Shown piece after piece: positions 11,437 to 22,399 of a stretch of DNA of 64,000 nt. The stretch lies in the NCBI GenBank assembly GCA_019802505.1, contig JAFMOC010000007.1, positions 14,435,001 to 14,499,000 of the forward strand. The letters run 5' to 3'. Position 1 is the first letter of the stretch. Every line of letters starts with the position of its first letter. Under the pieces are notes generated by a model. It was not told the DNA's origin, made no database searches, and saw only the letters and a program-made list of their open reading frames with translations. Both the position numbers and the translations under genes were made by a program. This DNA comes from Corydoras sp. C115 (taxonomy: Eukaryota > Chordata > Actinopteri > Siluriformes > Callichthyidae).

Positions 11437-11672
11437 CTCATCTCCTTATTTTGACCGCTAAATCCTCTACTTGAACTGCAGAAGGTTCCCAGTGCTCATT
11501 AAGGGGAGAACAGGGAGGACAGGACACCAATCCATCACTGGGATTATACACACACACACACACAGTATAAGAGCAATTTTGATGAGGGCAATTTAGAGCA
11601 GCCAATTCACCTTGAATCCATATTTTTTGACTGTTGGAGGAAACCGGAGAAACCGTAGAAAACCCAAGCGTA
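11437..11672 (-). mobile_element. DANA/Mermaid-like SINE, head missing
   Basis: Reverse-complement landmarks: TTGACCGCTAAATCCTCTAC, GGACAGGACACCAATCC, a (CA)n run at 11550-11564, GAATCCATATTTTTTGACTG and GGAGGAAACCGGAGAAACCG. It degrades before the tRNA-like head. Confidence 0.8.
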
Positions 11673-12701
11673 TACGATGTGCTGCCCAATTGAAAATAAT
11701 CAGAAATCTTTTATTTTTGTTTGCCTCCCCATGTGACACACCATTGGCTTGGTAAATGTTGCGTGTGCAGAATATACTGATACAGACCCAAAATGGTGTT
11801 GATCACTGAAACATTGTGTGTTACAGGATTCTATGCCAAGTGCAAATGCGTGCAAATATGCACATGATAATTTAAATTTCAGTGTTTGCTGAAAGCATTC
11901 TATCTTTGAACAACCCCAAGACAGAGCCTTTGTGTTTGCTCAGGTAGTCCTACTCATGAATAACACTTTAGGTAGATGTCAGGGTCTTATCAAGGGCACA
12001 ATGAGCGATGGTGACGGCAGGAGCTCCTTATTTTATGGGTTAAGGCCATAAAGAGCACCCAGCTGTTATATGAAGTGTAAATCATACAATTGCCATTGTC
12101 GTGCTCTTTCTCCACTGACATAACTGACTTATAACAACAAGCAGTGAGGGAGCATGAAAACAAAAAAAACATTTCTGTTCTAAAGCCGCTTGGAAACATT
12201 CTACCATGTTCTTCATAAGCATTGATGACAGCTTGCTCCTAATATAGAAAGCTCAGCTCTCTGGAGACTAGGACTATTTGGTGCGTTCATTTCTACGCCT
12301 GCCACTGAGGGCGGTGGAAACATCTCATTTTTCCCTGAACCAATACCTCATCAGTCAACGGTAACAAAAGGTCAGAAACATTACATCGGTCCCAGTCCGC
12401 ACATCGAAAGCAAGCATGAATTGTTGAAGCTGAACTATAGTGAAACCTAAAAGGGTAAGTACATGGTAGTTCAAAGCCTATGACATTATTCTAAACCTTT
12501 CAAACAAACACACAGTCAATTTTTTTTTACAAAGTCATAATTATTCACTAAAGCATCAAATTCTGAAATACCATACTAAATAAAATGCTAATACATCAGA
12601 AAATTAATATGTTTTAAGGCTGTTGCGCAGGTTGCCATATAGAACCGAATGCTCTAAAGAAAAACAGTGAGCTCTCGATGGCTGAGCATATACAGATTAT
12701 G
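11673..12701. other. Unique DNA, no gene seen
   Basis: No repeat or exon is recognised. An antisense 69-residue frame at 11990-12199 lacks coding character. Confidence 0.4.
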
Positions 12702-13590
12702 ACTAGGAATAAGATGTTTTTTTAAATTAATCGCGATTAAAAAGGTTACAAATTAATTATTCAAAGAGCAACATCATCATGATGACATCAATGAAAAAAA
12801 TGTGTAAAAAGCGGCACGCCTCGCATGAACCAAAAATAAAGTCACACTTGCAACACACATGTCTGTTTACTTTGTCTAAACATTAAACCCTAGTTTTATT
12901 TCAAATGCACTTTATTGTACAGAGATGTTTACATTTACTTTGATTTACACAAATGAATTTAATATTTTGTGTTATAAACAATATTTTGTGTTAATATTTG
13001 GCAAAAGCGCTGCGTTGTCTTTTTTCGATAACAAAATTTTATTTTGTCTTTACATTGAATAGATAACAAACATAAAAAACATCCATAGTTCCTGTTTGTG
13101 GTTTCTGGCTCTTTTTTGTTAACGTTCATTCATTCATTTATTATCTTGCACTTAATCCCCCCATCTAGGGGAGAATGTTTCAGGTGCTGGGCAGATACAC
13201 CCAGGACAGGGTGCCAATCTATCTCTAGGCACATTCACTCACACAGACACACACAAACACACACTATACAGGGCAATTTGGAGAATTATGTACTGTTGTA
13301 AAAAGCGCTATATAAATAAATTACTTGAACTAGAATTCAATTGATCTTGATACATGTTTTTAAACTGTGGGAGGAAACTGGAGAACCTGGAGGAAACCCA
13401 CGCGAACACGAGGAGAACACTGAAACTCCACCCAGATTGGGATTTAAACCTAGATCCTCAGCACTGAGAGGAGTCAACCACTAAGCCACCGTGCCACCTT
13501 TGGTGAAGTTGATTATTGCATAATAATTGATATATTATTTCTCAGCCAATGATCATATCATCAAAATCGGTAATCGACTCATGCGTAATC
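12702..13590 (+). mobile_element. AT-rich MITE, family A, split by a SINE
   Basis: Longest copy of the family: TTTAAATTAATCGCGATTAAAAAG, CATCATGATGACATCA, GCATGAACCAAAAATAAAGT, CACACTTGCAACACAC, CTGTTTACTTTGTCTAAAC, CAAAAGCGCTGCGTTGTC, then the right end AATCGGTAATCGACTCATGCG. A SINE (13124-13498) interrupts it, so the MITE predates that SINE. Confidence 0.6.
13124..13498 (-). mobile_element. DANA/Mermaid-like SINE with a 44-bp tail insert
   Basis: The ATTCATTCATT tail is at the left, and the head GGTGGCACGGTGGCTTAGTGG (complement) is at the right. Within it, 13288-13331 is foreign: TGTTGTAAAAAGCGCTATATAAATAAA, the 3'-terminal tail of another fish retroposon. That insert is flanked by AGAATT repeats at 13282-13287 and 13332-13337. 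Confidence 0.87.
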
Positions 13591-13592
13591 GT

Positions 13593-13620
13593 GACGATGA
13601 TGATGATGATGATGATGATG
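13593..13620. repeat. (GAT)n microsatellite
   Basis: About nine GAT units directly after the right end of the MITE. It gives an acidic Asp run in one frame, an artefact of the repeat. Confidence 0.9.
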
Positions 13621-16085
13621 CAAGTCCAGACCTCAGGCTCGGCTGCAGTGAGTCACAGAGGCGAGCGGGCTGTTTGGAACGCACAACAGGGTCTATTATT
13701 ACATTTCACATGTGACAGCTCCTAGCTCCACACATGGCCGTGTCACACACCGACACGGAGGCAGGCTCTGCAAAACAAACATGTCATCGACAGGACAATT
13801 TAAACGTTACAAGCTAAATATAGGCTGATTAGGGTTGAATGAAAAGGTGTTGCTTCATAGAGCAGGATGCTTTCCAATTTGTGGCCTTTCATTTGACATA
13901 ATATAGCTGAAATGGCCTTCGGTGATTTAAAAAAAAATCTAGGCGAATGGCATCAGGTAGGGGCTGGACAATAACCCTGATTAAATGAAAGGAAAAACAT
14001 ACTTTATGTGACTTGCACAATTCAGGGAAATGAATCTTTTCATGAACACAGCTGTGAATAGGACCTGAAAAAGTGATGTTGATGGGCCAGTGCAGGATGA
14101 GCAGCTCAGGCTGAGAAATGAATGCGGCAAACGGACGGCACTTCAGGGCCTCTTTCCACAAGTAAAGACCAACAGGATCAATTACCAACAGTGTGCGGCA
14201 CCTTAATGAGAGAGGTTTCCATTACCTCCATAAAAGGCCTAAGTGAGACCCGCTGATGAAGCGGCCCTGTAATAGCCTTCCTCTCTCTCCCTCCCTAATG
14301 ACACTGCAAGTAGATTATGCCGCCAATCTCAGCATCCATTGTGTTTATCATTTATGTAAATACCATAAGGAGCGGTGACAGAACATTGTGAGAAGGCTTC
14401 AGGATAAAGAGGTTAAAGCTGATGGAATAGCAGGATAGACAAAAGTTTTATCCCACAAGCAGTTTAAATGCAGGCAAAGAAAAAAGCTAAATAGGTGTAT
14501 TTCTGTATTAAATTCAAATCTTCTGTTCTGTAAAATATTGTATTAACGGGAACATTTGTACAGAATGTGTGTGTGTCTGGGGACATCCATGCACTACTTT
14601 TTAGATGTAGGAGAGCAAGCCTCTCTCCTCTGCATCAGCCAAGCTATTCTAAATGCACCACCTGACAGAAAGGGATAAAAAAAATGCATCAGCAGAAATA
14701 TACACAAGTGGCAATAATCCTCTGCCCCCAACATTCGGGCTGTGCAATAAGCAAACTGAGCTTATCAGTTCCAACCACCGCTCCTTTTAATAGCCACCAT
14801 GATGGCAGTCATTTCAAGCAGGTTTCAGTTCCTGCTTTTAAAAAGCCTTGTGCACGCTCGCTTGTGTACACAGCATATACTTATGTGCACATAACAGGCG
14901 ACTGTTTTCTCCTACAGGGAAAAACTGAATAAAAAGGTGTCTGAACCCGGTCATTATCTATGAGCGAGCAGTAAAAAGCAGCACAAAGCCCATTAGTGCT
15001 TTACCTCCTGCTCACAAGTTAAATAAATTAGAGTTTTGCAGTGGTTCAATATTGGAGGCTGTTTATCATGTGAAGCACAGTGTGCTCCGTGTACTTTGCC
15101 AGCGCTTCATGCGGCGAAAAGGACCCGTGTTATGAATTAAGAACTAATAAACTTCACCACTGTCTTGCTGCAGTTTCCCAAAGGCTGTCACGCACTTGTT
15201 TCCGAAATTCAGACGAGTGGTACATCTCAAGCGCCAAAAGCAAACAGTAAATTGCCATTGGGTCACAGCTAAGGCATTGTGTCAAAACAGTCCAAGGGGG
15301 GAGATCCAGATCGAGCAATTAACACATTCCTATTCCTGCTACACTGTGACGCAGTGCTACACAATACCTAAACGCAAGATGCACTCATTCGCACAGATTG
15401 TCTGGCCGATGCATTACGTGTGTTCAAAAGGTCAGCCTCATTTGAAGATCTTCATGAGTCATGCTTCAGTGTGATACTCTGTGTTAAAATTAAACGCCAT
15501 CTCTAAATCCAGCGGCACGCACATGGCAGGGCATGTTACCAAAGGTGTGTGAGAGGTAAAGGATTATATAAATATTAGCTGTTGACATAAGTGCACGGCC
15601 ATATTTCAGCATACTGACAGGGCAAGCTGATCACAGTCCACGATAATAAAGTCTGCAATGGCCACTAACGTCAAATGATGTAAATTACCCTCATCCTCTT
15701 TCCTGCCAACAGCTGTAGCTCACTTCCTTTAAACACACTATTCACAAAACGTCTACCCTGCCCACACATCAAGCTAGTTTGTACAGTAGGTCATGAACCA
15801 GGAAAGGTGAGATAGAAAAGGTTATGCCATTTGAATTCCCTTACTTACTGAAGGATTGTTTTTACATTTTTCATATTTTTTTCTGACACTCAGCAGTTAG
15901 TAAAGTTCAACCTGGAAGCTGTTTGTCTGATCAGCTATTTCATTACGTAAGTTCAACCAGTGAAATACAGTTCATCACATGAAGACAAGTCGAAAAACAC
16001 TCTAATGTTGCTTCCTAAACAGCATCATCATAACTCCCAACCAAACCATTAAGAGCTCGTGATTTGAGAGACCAAAACTGGGTTA
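13621..16085. other. Repeat-free block, candidate regulatory elements
   Basis: About 2.4 kb with no SINE, MITE or microsatellite, and balanced composition compared with the AT-rich surroundings. Sub-blocks with an enhancer-like texture are 13900-14420, 14700-14860 and 15000-15240. They carry many TAAT-type cores and runs such as CCTTAATGAGAGAGG and CTCCCTAATGACACTGC. Frames at 13889-14188, 14684-14932 and 15196-15474 are open but show no domain, codon bias or splice context that would make them exons. Conservation is inferred, not tested. Confidence 0.35.
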
Positions 16086-16087
16086 CA

Positions 16088-16720
16088 CATAGGGATGGGA
16101 CAATTCATAATTTTTTTTTAATTAATCATGATTAAAAACGGCGGCACGGTGGCTTAGTGGTTAGCACGTTCGCCTCTCAGCGCTAGGGATTCCCGGTTCG
16201 AATCCCCATCTGGGTGGAGTTTCCATGTTCTCCCCGTGTCCGCGTGGGTTTCCTCCGGGTTCTCCGGTTTCCTCCCACAGTCCAAAAACATGGATCAAGT
16301 TAATTGAGTTCTCTAAAAATTGCCCCATATAGAGTGTGTTTGAGTGAGTGAGTGTGTACCCAGCGATGGATTGGCGCCCTGTCCTGGGTCTATCTGCCCA
16401 GCGCCCGAGACGTTCTCCCCTGGATGGGCATGGGGAACCCCACCGCGACCCTAATAGAGGAAAAAGCGGGTGATAATGAATGAATGAATGATTAAAAACA
16501 TCATAATTAATTATTTATAAGAGCAACTCAACAAAAAAATGTTCATTAGGAGACATTTTAACGTTCTTTGAATCATGTTAAAACTAGCTGAGTAGAACAG
16601 ATCAACTGTAACACTTAGTTAGCAGTCGGGCAAATCCTTAATTATATTAATCATAATAATTAACTAAGAAATGTTGAAAACCTTCATTCACCAGTAAAAC
16701 TGTGCTGATTAAAAAAATAA
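16088..16720 (+). mobile_element. AT-rich MITE, family A, split by a SINE
   Basis: It begins TAGGGATGGGACAATTCAT, matching the family TIR, and continues ATTAATCATGATTAAAAAC. After the SINE it resumes CATCATAATTAATTATT and AAGAGCAACTCAAC. The right part also shares CCTTCATTCACCAGTAAAACTGTG with 29851-29871, so the 3' boundary is uncertain. Confidence 0.5.
16140..16487 (+). mobile_element. DANA/Mermaid-like SINE, young, with 12-bp TSD
   Basis: One of the best-preserved copies: GGCACGGTGGCTTAGTGG (A-box), GGTTCGAATCC (perfect B-box), complete body and GAATGAATG tail. The target-site duplication ATGATTAAAAAC lies at 16128-16139 and 16488-16499, although its first bases can also be read as part of the tail. 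It is inserted in a family A MITE. Confidence 0.93.
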
Positions 16721-16735
16721 TTGTTTTTGCAATTA

Positions 16736-17078
16736 TTAATTTATTAATTCATTCATTTATTATCTTCCACTTAATCCTCTACTAGGGCTGTGGCGAGGTT
16801 CCCCATGCCCATCCAGGGAAGAGAATTTTGGGTGCTGGGCAGATACACCCAGGATAGGGTGCCAATCTATCAGTGGGTACACTCCCTTACACAGACACAC
16901 ACAAACACATATTATATGGTGCAATTTAGAGCATTCAATTTACCTTGAATCTGTGGGAAGAAGCCGGAGAACACGGAAGAAACCCATGCGGAGATGGGGC
17001 AACTAACTCCACCCAACTTGGGATTCGAACCTGGAACCTCAACGCTGAGAGGCAAACGTACTAACCACAAAGCCATCA
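16736..17078 (-). mobile_element. DANA/Mermaid-like SINE with 12-bp TSD
   Basis: ATTCATTCATTTATT tail on the left, degraded head (GATGGCTTTGTGGTTAGTACG in complement) on the right. The target-site duplication TTTTTGCAATTA lies at 16724-16735 and 17079-17090. The insertion site is again the T/A-rich end of a family A MITE. Confidence 0.9.
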
Positions 17079-17562
17079 TTTTTGCAATTAATCACAATTA
17101 AAAATGTTAAGATAAATTAATCCTAAGAGCGCCTCAACATGTCAACATGGTCATGACGACATTCAAAAGAAAAATATGTATTATCCTGGTAGACAGAACA
17201 TTAGACGCAACTCACATGGAACAAAAACAAACCTACACTTGCAGCAAACTGATTTCTGTGTCCTTCAAAGAATTATCTAGCTTTATTTCAAATAGATATA
17301 AAATTTGTACTTTACTTCCATTTTCACAGAATTTTTTATTTTGTCTTATAAAAATATTAATGTTAATATTTAACAAAATGTTAACAAAATGTTGTTTTGT
17401 GCTTACATTAAATAAATAATAAACATAAGAATATGTGCAGTGTTCCTGTGATATCTGGCACAAATTAATTATGGCATAAAAATGTATATAATTCTGTTTT
17501 GTAAAGAATATCATATAATTGTGATGATTTCTTAGACAATATATGTAATCGTCTCATGTCTA
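17079..17562 (+). mobile_element. AT-rich MITE, family A
   Basis: Family blocks in order: AATCACAATTAAAAATGTTAAG, CCTAAGAGCGCCTCAACA, GGTCATGACGACATTC, CACTTGCAGCAAACTG, TTTATTTCAAATAGATAT, ATTTCTTAGACAATATATG, and the end GTAATCGTCTCATGTCTAG. It is near full length. Its left end carries the SINE at 16736. Confidence 0.6.
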
Positions 17563-17672
17563 GTTACACAATTCAGACATGGAATTTATGGGTGATATAA
17601 ATGCAGTACTCAGTGGTTTCATTCAGTGCGGCTGCCACAAGTTATAAAATGAAGCTCATGGTCATGAATTTT

Positions 17673-17915
17673 GGAAAACTATGCTTCCATCTGTGGGAAC
17701 AGTTTGGGAAAGGCCCTGTACTGTTCCAGCATGACTGACAGAGTAAGGTCAATAAGGGCATGGTTGGGTGACTGGCCCACACAGAGCCAGAAACTTGACC
17801 ACACCCAACAGCAGATTCTATTCCCTATTCTATTCTATATATGACTTTAAATCGCTCCAAAATCTTGTATAACACTTCTCAGATTGGTGGAAGCTGTTAT
17901 AGCTGCTCATAAGGA
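17673..17915 (+). mobile_element. Tc1/mariner-type transposase remnant
   Basis: CTTCCATCTGTGGGAACAGT, TGTTCCAGCATGACTG, TGACTGGCCCACACAGAGCC and GTGGAAGCTGTTATAGCTGC occur in the order of a Tc1-like transposase reading ...FQHD...DWPAQSPDLNP...EAVIAA. The frame is broken and the SPDLNP codons are lost. Three more remnants of the same gene lie at 23855, 47580 and 53106. Confidence 0.6.
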
Positions 17916-18014
17916 ACAGACTTAAAACAGAATGTCATGAAGGCTTCTGTAGGTCTAATGTATACTGTGTTCCTACAGTAGAACAGGAGAACCTGGTGTT
18001 GTACTACTAGCAAG

Positions 18015-19006
18015 TAGGGCTGGGGCAAATCATCAGCTACGTTGAGGTAATCGATTACAAAATTACGTTGATTTGCATAACTTGAATAGACAAGTGAACA
18101 AAATGGCGCCACCCTACTGAAAAGAAGGATTTAGCTGGAAAAAAATTAAATCACCCGCGTGCATCTAAAATGTGGGAGCACTTCACACAGAAACACAACA
18201 GTGTGGTGCTCTGTCAGATTTACAAAAAGGAGATGACTTTTTACCACAATACAACTACTATACACGAGCGTTAAAATCCGTGCCGGGATGTCTGTGCAGC
18301 AAAACAGTGACGTAGGTTCAGTTTAATTGTTTTTTCTGATCTTAGCACATTATTTTAAGAAATATCACTTTTAATGTGTTTCTGTTATTAGATGAGCATT
18401 ACTACCAATTTCATCCTGTCATCCTGTGTAGATACATGCAGCTTTTCTTAATACTATAATAATATCATATCAGATTCAGATTTCATATCAGATTCAGATC
18501 ACTTTGAATGTCGGCGCTTGTGTATAGTCAACAAAAAATATATAGTCAACATATATAGTCCATATAATGTGGGATTTTATTGTCCACAATGTTTGTACAG
18601 TATAGTCAGTGCAGTTTTTTTTCCACCAAGAAGTAAACTATTTGAGAAAAAAAAAATATTAATTTTATTTCCTGTATTTTTGATGACATTTCAGTAAAAG
18701 ACTCCTTTTAAAATATTCCACCATCATTCTAATGTGCTTTATATTATACTTGAATGATTGAATCTCTTGTGGCTGAGATTTGATAAAGCTGTTATTGCTA
18801 AAGCATTTTTATGTTTCAACCGAGCCCTTAAGAGCACTGTGTTTGATTAAAGAAAATATTTCAACATTAAAGGTTTTTTTTTTCTTATTATTTAAATTCC
18901 AATCAGAATCACATTGCAGTAATAGTTTTTAGATTAATCGACTAATCGAAAAAATTAAAATCGGAAGATTAATTGATTGATAAATGAACCGTTAGGTGCA
19001 GCCCTG
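18015..19006 (+). mobile_element. hAT transposon remnant with 8-bp TSD
   Basis: The 992-bp element is bounded by TAGGGCTGGGGCAAATC and TTAGGTGCAGCCCTG, which are inverted (CAGGGCTG core). An exact 8-bp target-site duplication, CTAGCAAG, lies at 18007-18014 and 19007-19014. Eight-base duplications are the hallmark of hAT. At 18158-18235 a frame encodes SKMWEHFTQ...SVVLCQIYKKEM, a relic of the BED zinc finger found at the start of hAT transposases. The second cysteine of the CxxC pair is replaced by tyrosine and the rest of the transposase is deleted. The element is dead and probably mobilised in trans in the past. Confidence 0.85.
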
Positions 19007-19093
19007 CTAGCAAGATATGATAGCTTAGCCATTGTTTATTTTGCTTTTACATTCTGTCTTTATAATAAAAATACTGAACACAAAATGTGAATG

Positions 19094-19133
19094 TTTAGAC
19101 AAGGCATCAAACTTTTAGACAAGGCATCAAACT
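19094..19133. repeat. 20-bp perfect tandem duplication
   Basis: TTTAGACAAGGCATCAAACT occurs twice head to tail, which suggests a recent slippage or repair event. Confidence 0.9.
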
Positions 19134-19189
19134 TGTATAGGATAATCTCATATGTACACAGTACAGTAAATTGTAATGTAGTGTTACCA

Positions 19190-19322
19190 TCTATCCATAA
19201 CCAAATTCCTTCTGTGTGTGTAACCTACTTGGCCAAATAAATTTGATCTGAAAAATAAATCGGATCCCCGCGACCCTAATATAAAATAAAGCGGAAGATA
19301 ATGAATGAATGAATGAATGAAC
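19190..19322 (+). mobile_element. Retroposon tail plus 5'-truncated SINE
   Basis: ACTTGGCCAAATAAATTTGATCTG (19228-19251) is a retroposon 3' tail of the kind seen across fish. After it, 19264-19322 holds only the last part of the DANA-like SINE: CCCCGCGACCCTAATATAAAA, AAAGCGGAAGATAATG and a (GAAT)n run. Confidence 0.7.
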
Positions 19323-19640
19323 AGTTTAAGCCCTGGTTGATCCTCCATTTGGACAGTGAACACATATGCCTGTTAAACTTACACCACTTTGTCAGGACCC
19401 TTAAATGATTAGGATCATTACGTTTTGGGTTTGGTACATCGTTTGCCTTCTTCTGTTTCCAAATGAAACACATTAATTACAGGCATCTATAAGCTCATGC
19501 ACAGGGGATAGAGATGTAAATGTGTTTCCTTAGTGTTTGCTCAGTGATTTATCACAAGACAGCAAAAGATGTCTCGATGGGTTTTGTAGAAATGCAAATG
19601 TGGTGGGTTGGTCAGAAGTTACTGGAATATAGTATCACAA
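19323..19640. other. Unique DNA, no gene seen
   Basis: Nothing recognised. Confidence 0.35.
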
Positions 19641-19935
19641 TTCTTCTGTTTGTGGACTACAGTACAGAGCCATTGTTGATGGACTTTGATTACAGTTTTT
19701 TAATGCACCTGACACGGTTCCGCCTAATGAGTGTGCGCCCTTTAAAACCAGGAACATCAGAAGCCTTGGGGAGAGAGACCGACCACGAGATGGTGGCACG
19801 GTGGACACGGCACGGGTGCGGGACAATAATGCTGTAAAAGCCCCGTGTTTTTGAATGTACGCATGTTTTGTCCACATAAAAGCCTGTTTGATGGGGTCGA
19901 ATCCTGTCTCCGGTCCTCATTCCTTCCACACCCAA
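19640..19935 (+). other. Possible LTR-like or old retroposon sequence
   Basis: GC-richer than its surroundings, with GGAGAGAGACCGACCACGAG, ACATAAAAGCCTGTTTGATGG and GGGTCGAATCCTGTCTCCGGTCC. The last part resembles an R-U5 segment of an LTR. I see no matching second LTR, no clean TG...CA ends and no target duplication, so this is a weak call. Overlapping frames on both strands here are probably incidental. Confidence 0.2.
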
Positions 19936-20508
19936 ATACAAGTACATACTGTGTTAGTCCCATTATTATAATAATAATAATAATACATTTTATTTCATAG
20001 GCGCCTTTCTGACACTCAAGGACACCTTACAGTTTACAATTGGATATAAAAAAAAATAATGATAATAATAATAATAAATAAAATAATAAATTATGACAAC
20101 ATTGGTTGATGTTGGTTGATTTCAGAACACAGGTTTGATAAAGCACCCCAGCAGGGTCTTGCTCAAGGACCAACGATACTAATGCCATTGAACTTGGGAT
20201 TTGAACCCACAACCCACTGTCTCTGAGGTGTTTAAATAGTACTACAGCTCACTGCTACACTAAAAAAATCACCACATCTGAGGTATCACCGCATCAGTGT
20301 CACTGCAGAACTGACAATGAACAATACACCAACCAAATTAGAGAATCCAATAAAGAACAGAGAACCAACAGGGGACTAACAAAAAACAAAGAAAACAGAT
20401 GGACTACAGTCTGTAATTGTAAAACTATATTTAAAAAATGGTATGTAAAGAAAATAGACAATGGAGAAAGATGGTGTGTCCACATGTTTGATTGGTGCTG
20501 TACAGGAT
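19936..20508 (+). mobile_element. Fold-back DNA element split by a retroposon
   Basis: 19940-19962 (TACATACTGTGTTAGTCCCAT) and 20222-20508 (GAGGTGTTTAAATAGTACTACAGC, AGTGTCACTGCAGAACTGAC, CAGATGGACTACAGTCTGTAAT) correspond to consecutive parts of the element at 27834-28372. The sequence between them is an unrelated retroposon, so this copy was interrupted. Confidence 0.65.
19963..20220 (-). mobile_element. tRNA-SINE, (TTA)n-tailed, inside a fold-back element
   Basis: Reading minus, the tRNA-derived part (GTGGGTTGTGGGTTCAAATCCC, complement of 20192-20213, B-box GGTTCAAATCC) is followed by a body containing GAGCAAGACCCTGCTGGGG. The tail is ACTGTAAGGTGTCCTTGAGTGTC then GGCGCCTATGAAATAAAATG, ending in a (TTA)n microsatellite (19966-19984). 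This tail differs from the L2-type tail of the SINE at 24866. Confidence 0.65.
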
Positions 20509-22077
20509 GAGTACTATGGAGGTCACAGGATGTATAACCAATCAGAGATAAACTATGCTGCTTAAACCGCACACTTAACCACTATTAGTTAATTAGCGCA
20601 CAAGACCAGACATGTGCATCCCACTGTGCTGTGAATTTAAGTGTAGATCCTGTGAGTGCTGGAATGCTCCATTGCTCACCCCACTGCGTCATCCGGACTA
20701 CAGCACCGAGAAAAGTGGGGGTTGTTCTCGAAGCCTTTCTTTTGCGTCTGCAGATTGTGCACATCCCTCAGGCTCTCCCAAAGCAGCATGAAATGTATGT
20801 CCGTGCCACAATCTCTCTTCCTCACTCAGGATCAGGCTGAAATGTGCACACATCCACATGAAAGCCACACACATCCCAGCCGTCTGACATCGGCTTCCAG
20901 GATGTAAGGATACGTCAGCCAGGCCTGGCTTTCTTAGTGACTTAATATGCCCCTCCACGTGCACATGTCTCACTGCCATTTGAATCTAAAGGCCAGGCAG
21001 ACATTAGCGTGCTCTTCACTGGAATGTACTAGAGTCTGCCCCAAGGCCGCTAAGGACATTATCACGAGAACTCAGAGGAAAGGCCATTGTGTTTACAACA
21101 GGCAACTTCCTCTCTCTGATTCCTTTGTGTTGCCACTCGAATGCAAATAGAGGGGACGCAACACATACGCACGACTGGCCAAGAGGAAAGTGGATCCAAA
21201 AGATTACGAGAAAAGAGTCTTTGCTATAAGAACTTTGCTATTCGTGTAGTCATGTTGGATTAAGCTCATAATCAGTAGGCAAAGTACTGAGACAAAAGTG
21301 CTTCTGTTTGACAAGTTAAGAGCTCTTTTTAGCCGCCGCACGGTGACTCCTCGTAGAGACAAGACAAAACAAACACAAATATCAGCATGGAGCTGTGCAC
21401 ACACGTCTCCAGTTCCTTGCGAGGTAAAGGTCAAACTGTCAGTGTACTGCTAAAGGTGAAAGGAAGTACACTGAACTGATGATTATGACTCTGAGTAAAT
21501 CATATAAGAGTTAGGAGTGCTTAACAACATGGTGTGATATGACATGGAATTTTTATCATACTTCATTAAGACCCCAATTAAGTAATGTCTGGCTGTAATA
21601 GCAAAACTTTTAAAAGTTTCTAAAGTCTACATCTTTTCTAAAGTCTACTCCACTGAGAGGAAAAATAGTTTGAACCACGTTTGAAATGGTAATTTTTAAG
21701 AGGCAACAATAAGCAGTTCAGTCAGCGTTAGATTTTGTCAAATTGAGATTTCCAACTAGTGACTGATATTTTATGTGCCACCAAAAAAAGTGCTTTGAAT
21801 TATTGATAAGTTGGGAGCAGGACGATCTTAAGCATCTCTGCTCCTTTTATCAATCATTCATGTGGTTTCCATCGAAAACATTTCAATCTCTCAAGTTTAA
21901 GATCTCACTTAAAGGTAGAAGGCATGAACACTGAGATCGACCTTAATTTCAATGACTAAACACACGGGAAACATATAACGCATAAAAGCGTTACACAAAA
22001 CAAGATACGGTGTACAAAAATAAAAAATCAGAAATAATACTAAGATAAGAACAAAAATACAACCACAAACTTCTTAT
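20509..22077. other. Mostly unique DNA, candidate regulatory block
   Basis: 20590-21200 is repeat-free and relatively GC-balanced. Several frames overlap on both strands (20631-20979), which reflects base composition; none shows a protein family. 21200-22077 is AT-rich and featureless. The block may hold conserved non-coding sequence. Confidence 0.3.
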
Positions 22078-22399
22078 CTCATCTCATTATCTTCCGCTTA
22101 ATCCTTTACTAGGGATTAAAGTCAAAGGTGGGGTTTCCCCATGTCCATCCAGGGAAGAACGATTCCGGGGCTGGGCAGATACACTCAGGACAGGATACCA
22201 ATCAATTTCTGGGCACACTCATTCACAGAGACACACACACACACTATATAGGGGCAATTTAAAGCAGCCAATTCAACTTAAATCCATATTTTTGGACTTT
22301 GGTAGGAACCCACACAGAAACTGGAAAATGGAAACTCTACCTAGATTGGGATTCGAACCGCCGAGAAGCGGATGTGCTAACCACTAAGCCACCGTGCCA
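22078..22399 (-). mobile_element. DANA/Mermaid-like SINE, full length
   Basis: Complement of the head at the right end (CCACTAAGCCACCGTGCCAT); body landmarks GGGCAGATACACTCAGGACAGG and GAATCCATATTTTTGGAC-like at 22280. A (CA)n run is at about 22232-22244. Confidence 0.87.

Noticed and set aside
16140..16240. tRNA gene candidate (A and B boxes present)
   Set aside because: The boxes belong to the SINE head; there is no closed cloverleaf or anticodon arm, and the sequence continues into the SINE body. The same applies to all other SINE heads.
20631..20979. Overlapping frames on both strands as a gene
   Set aside because: Open frames on opposite strands of the same GC-balanced segment, without splice sites or domains.
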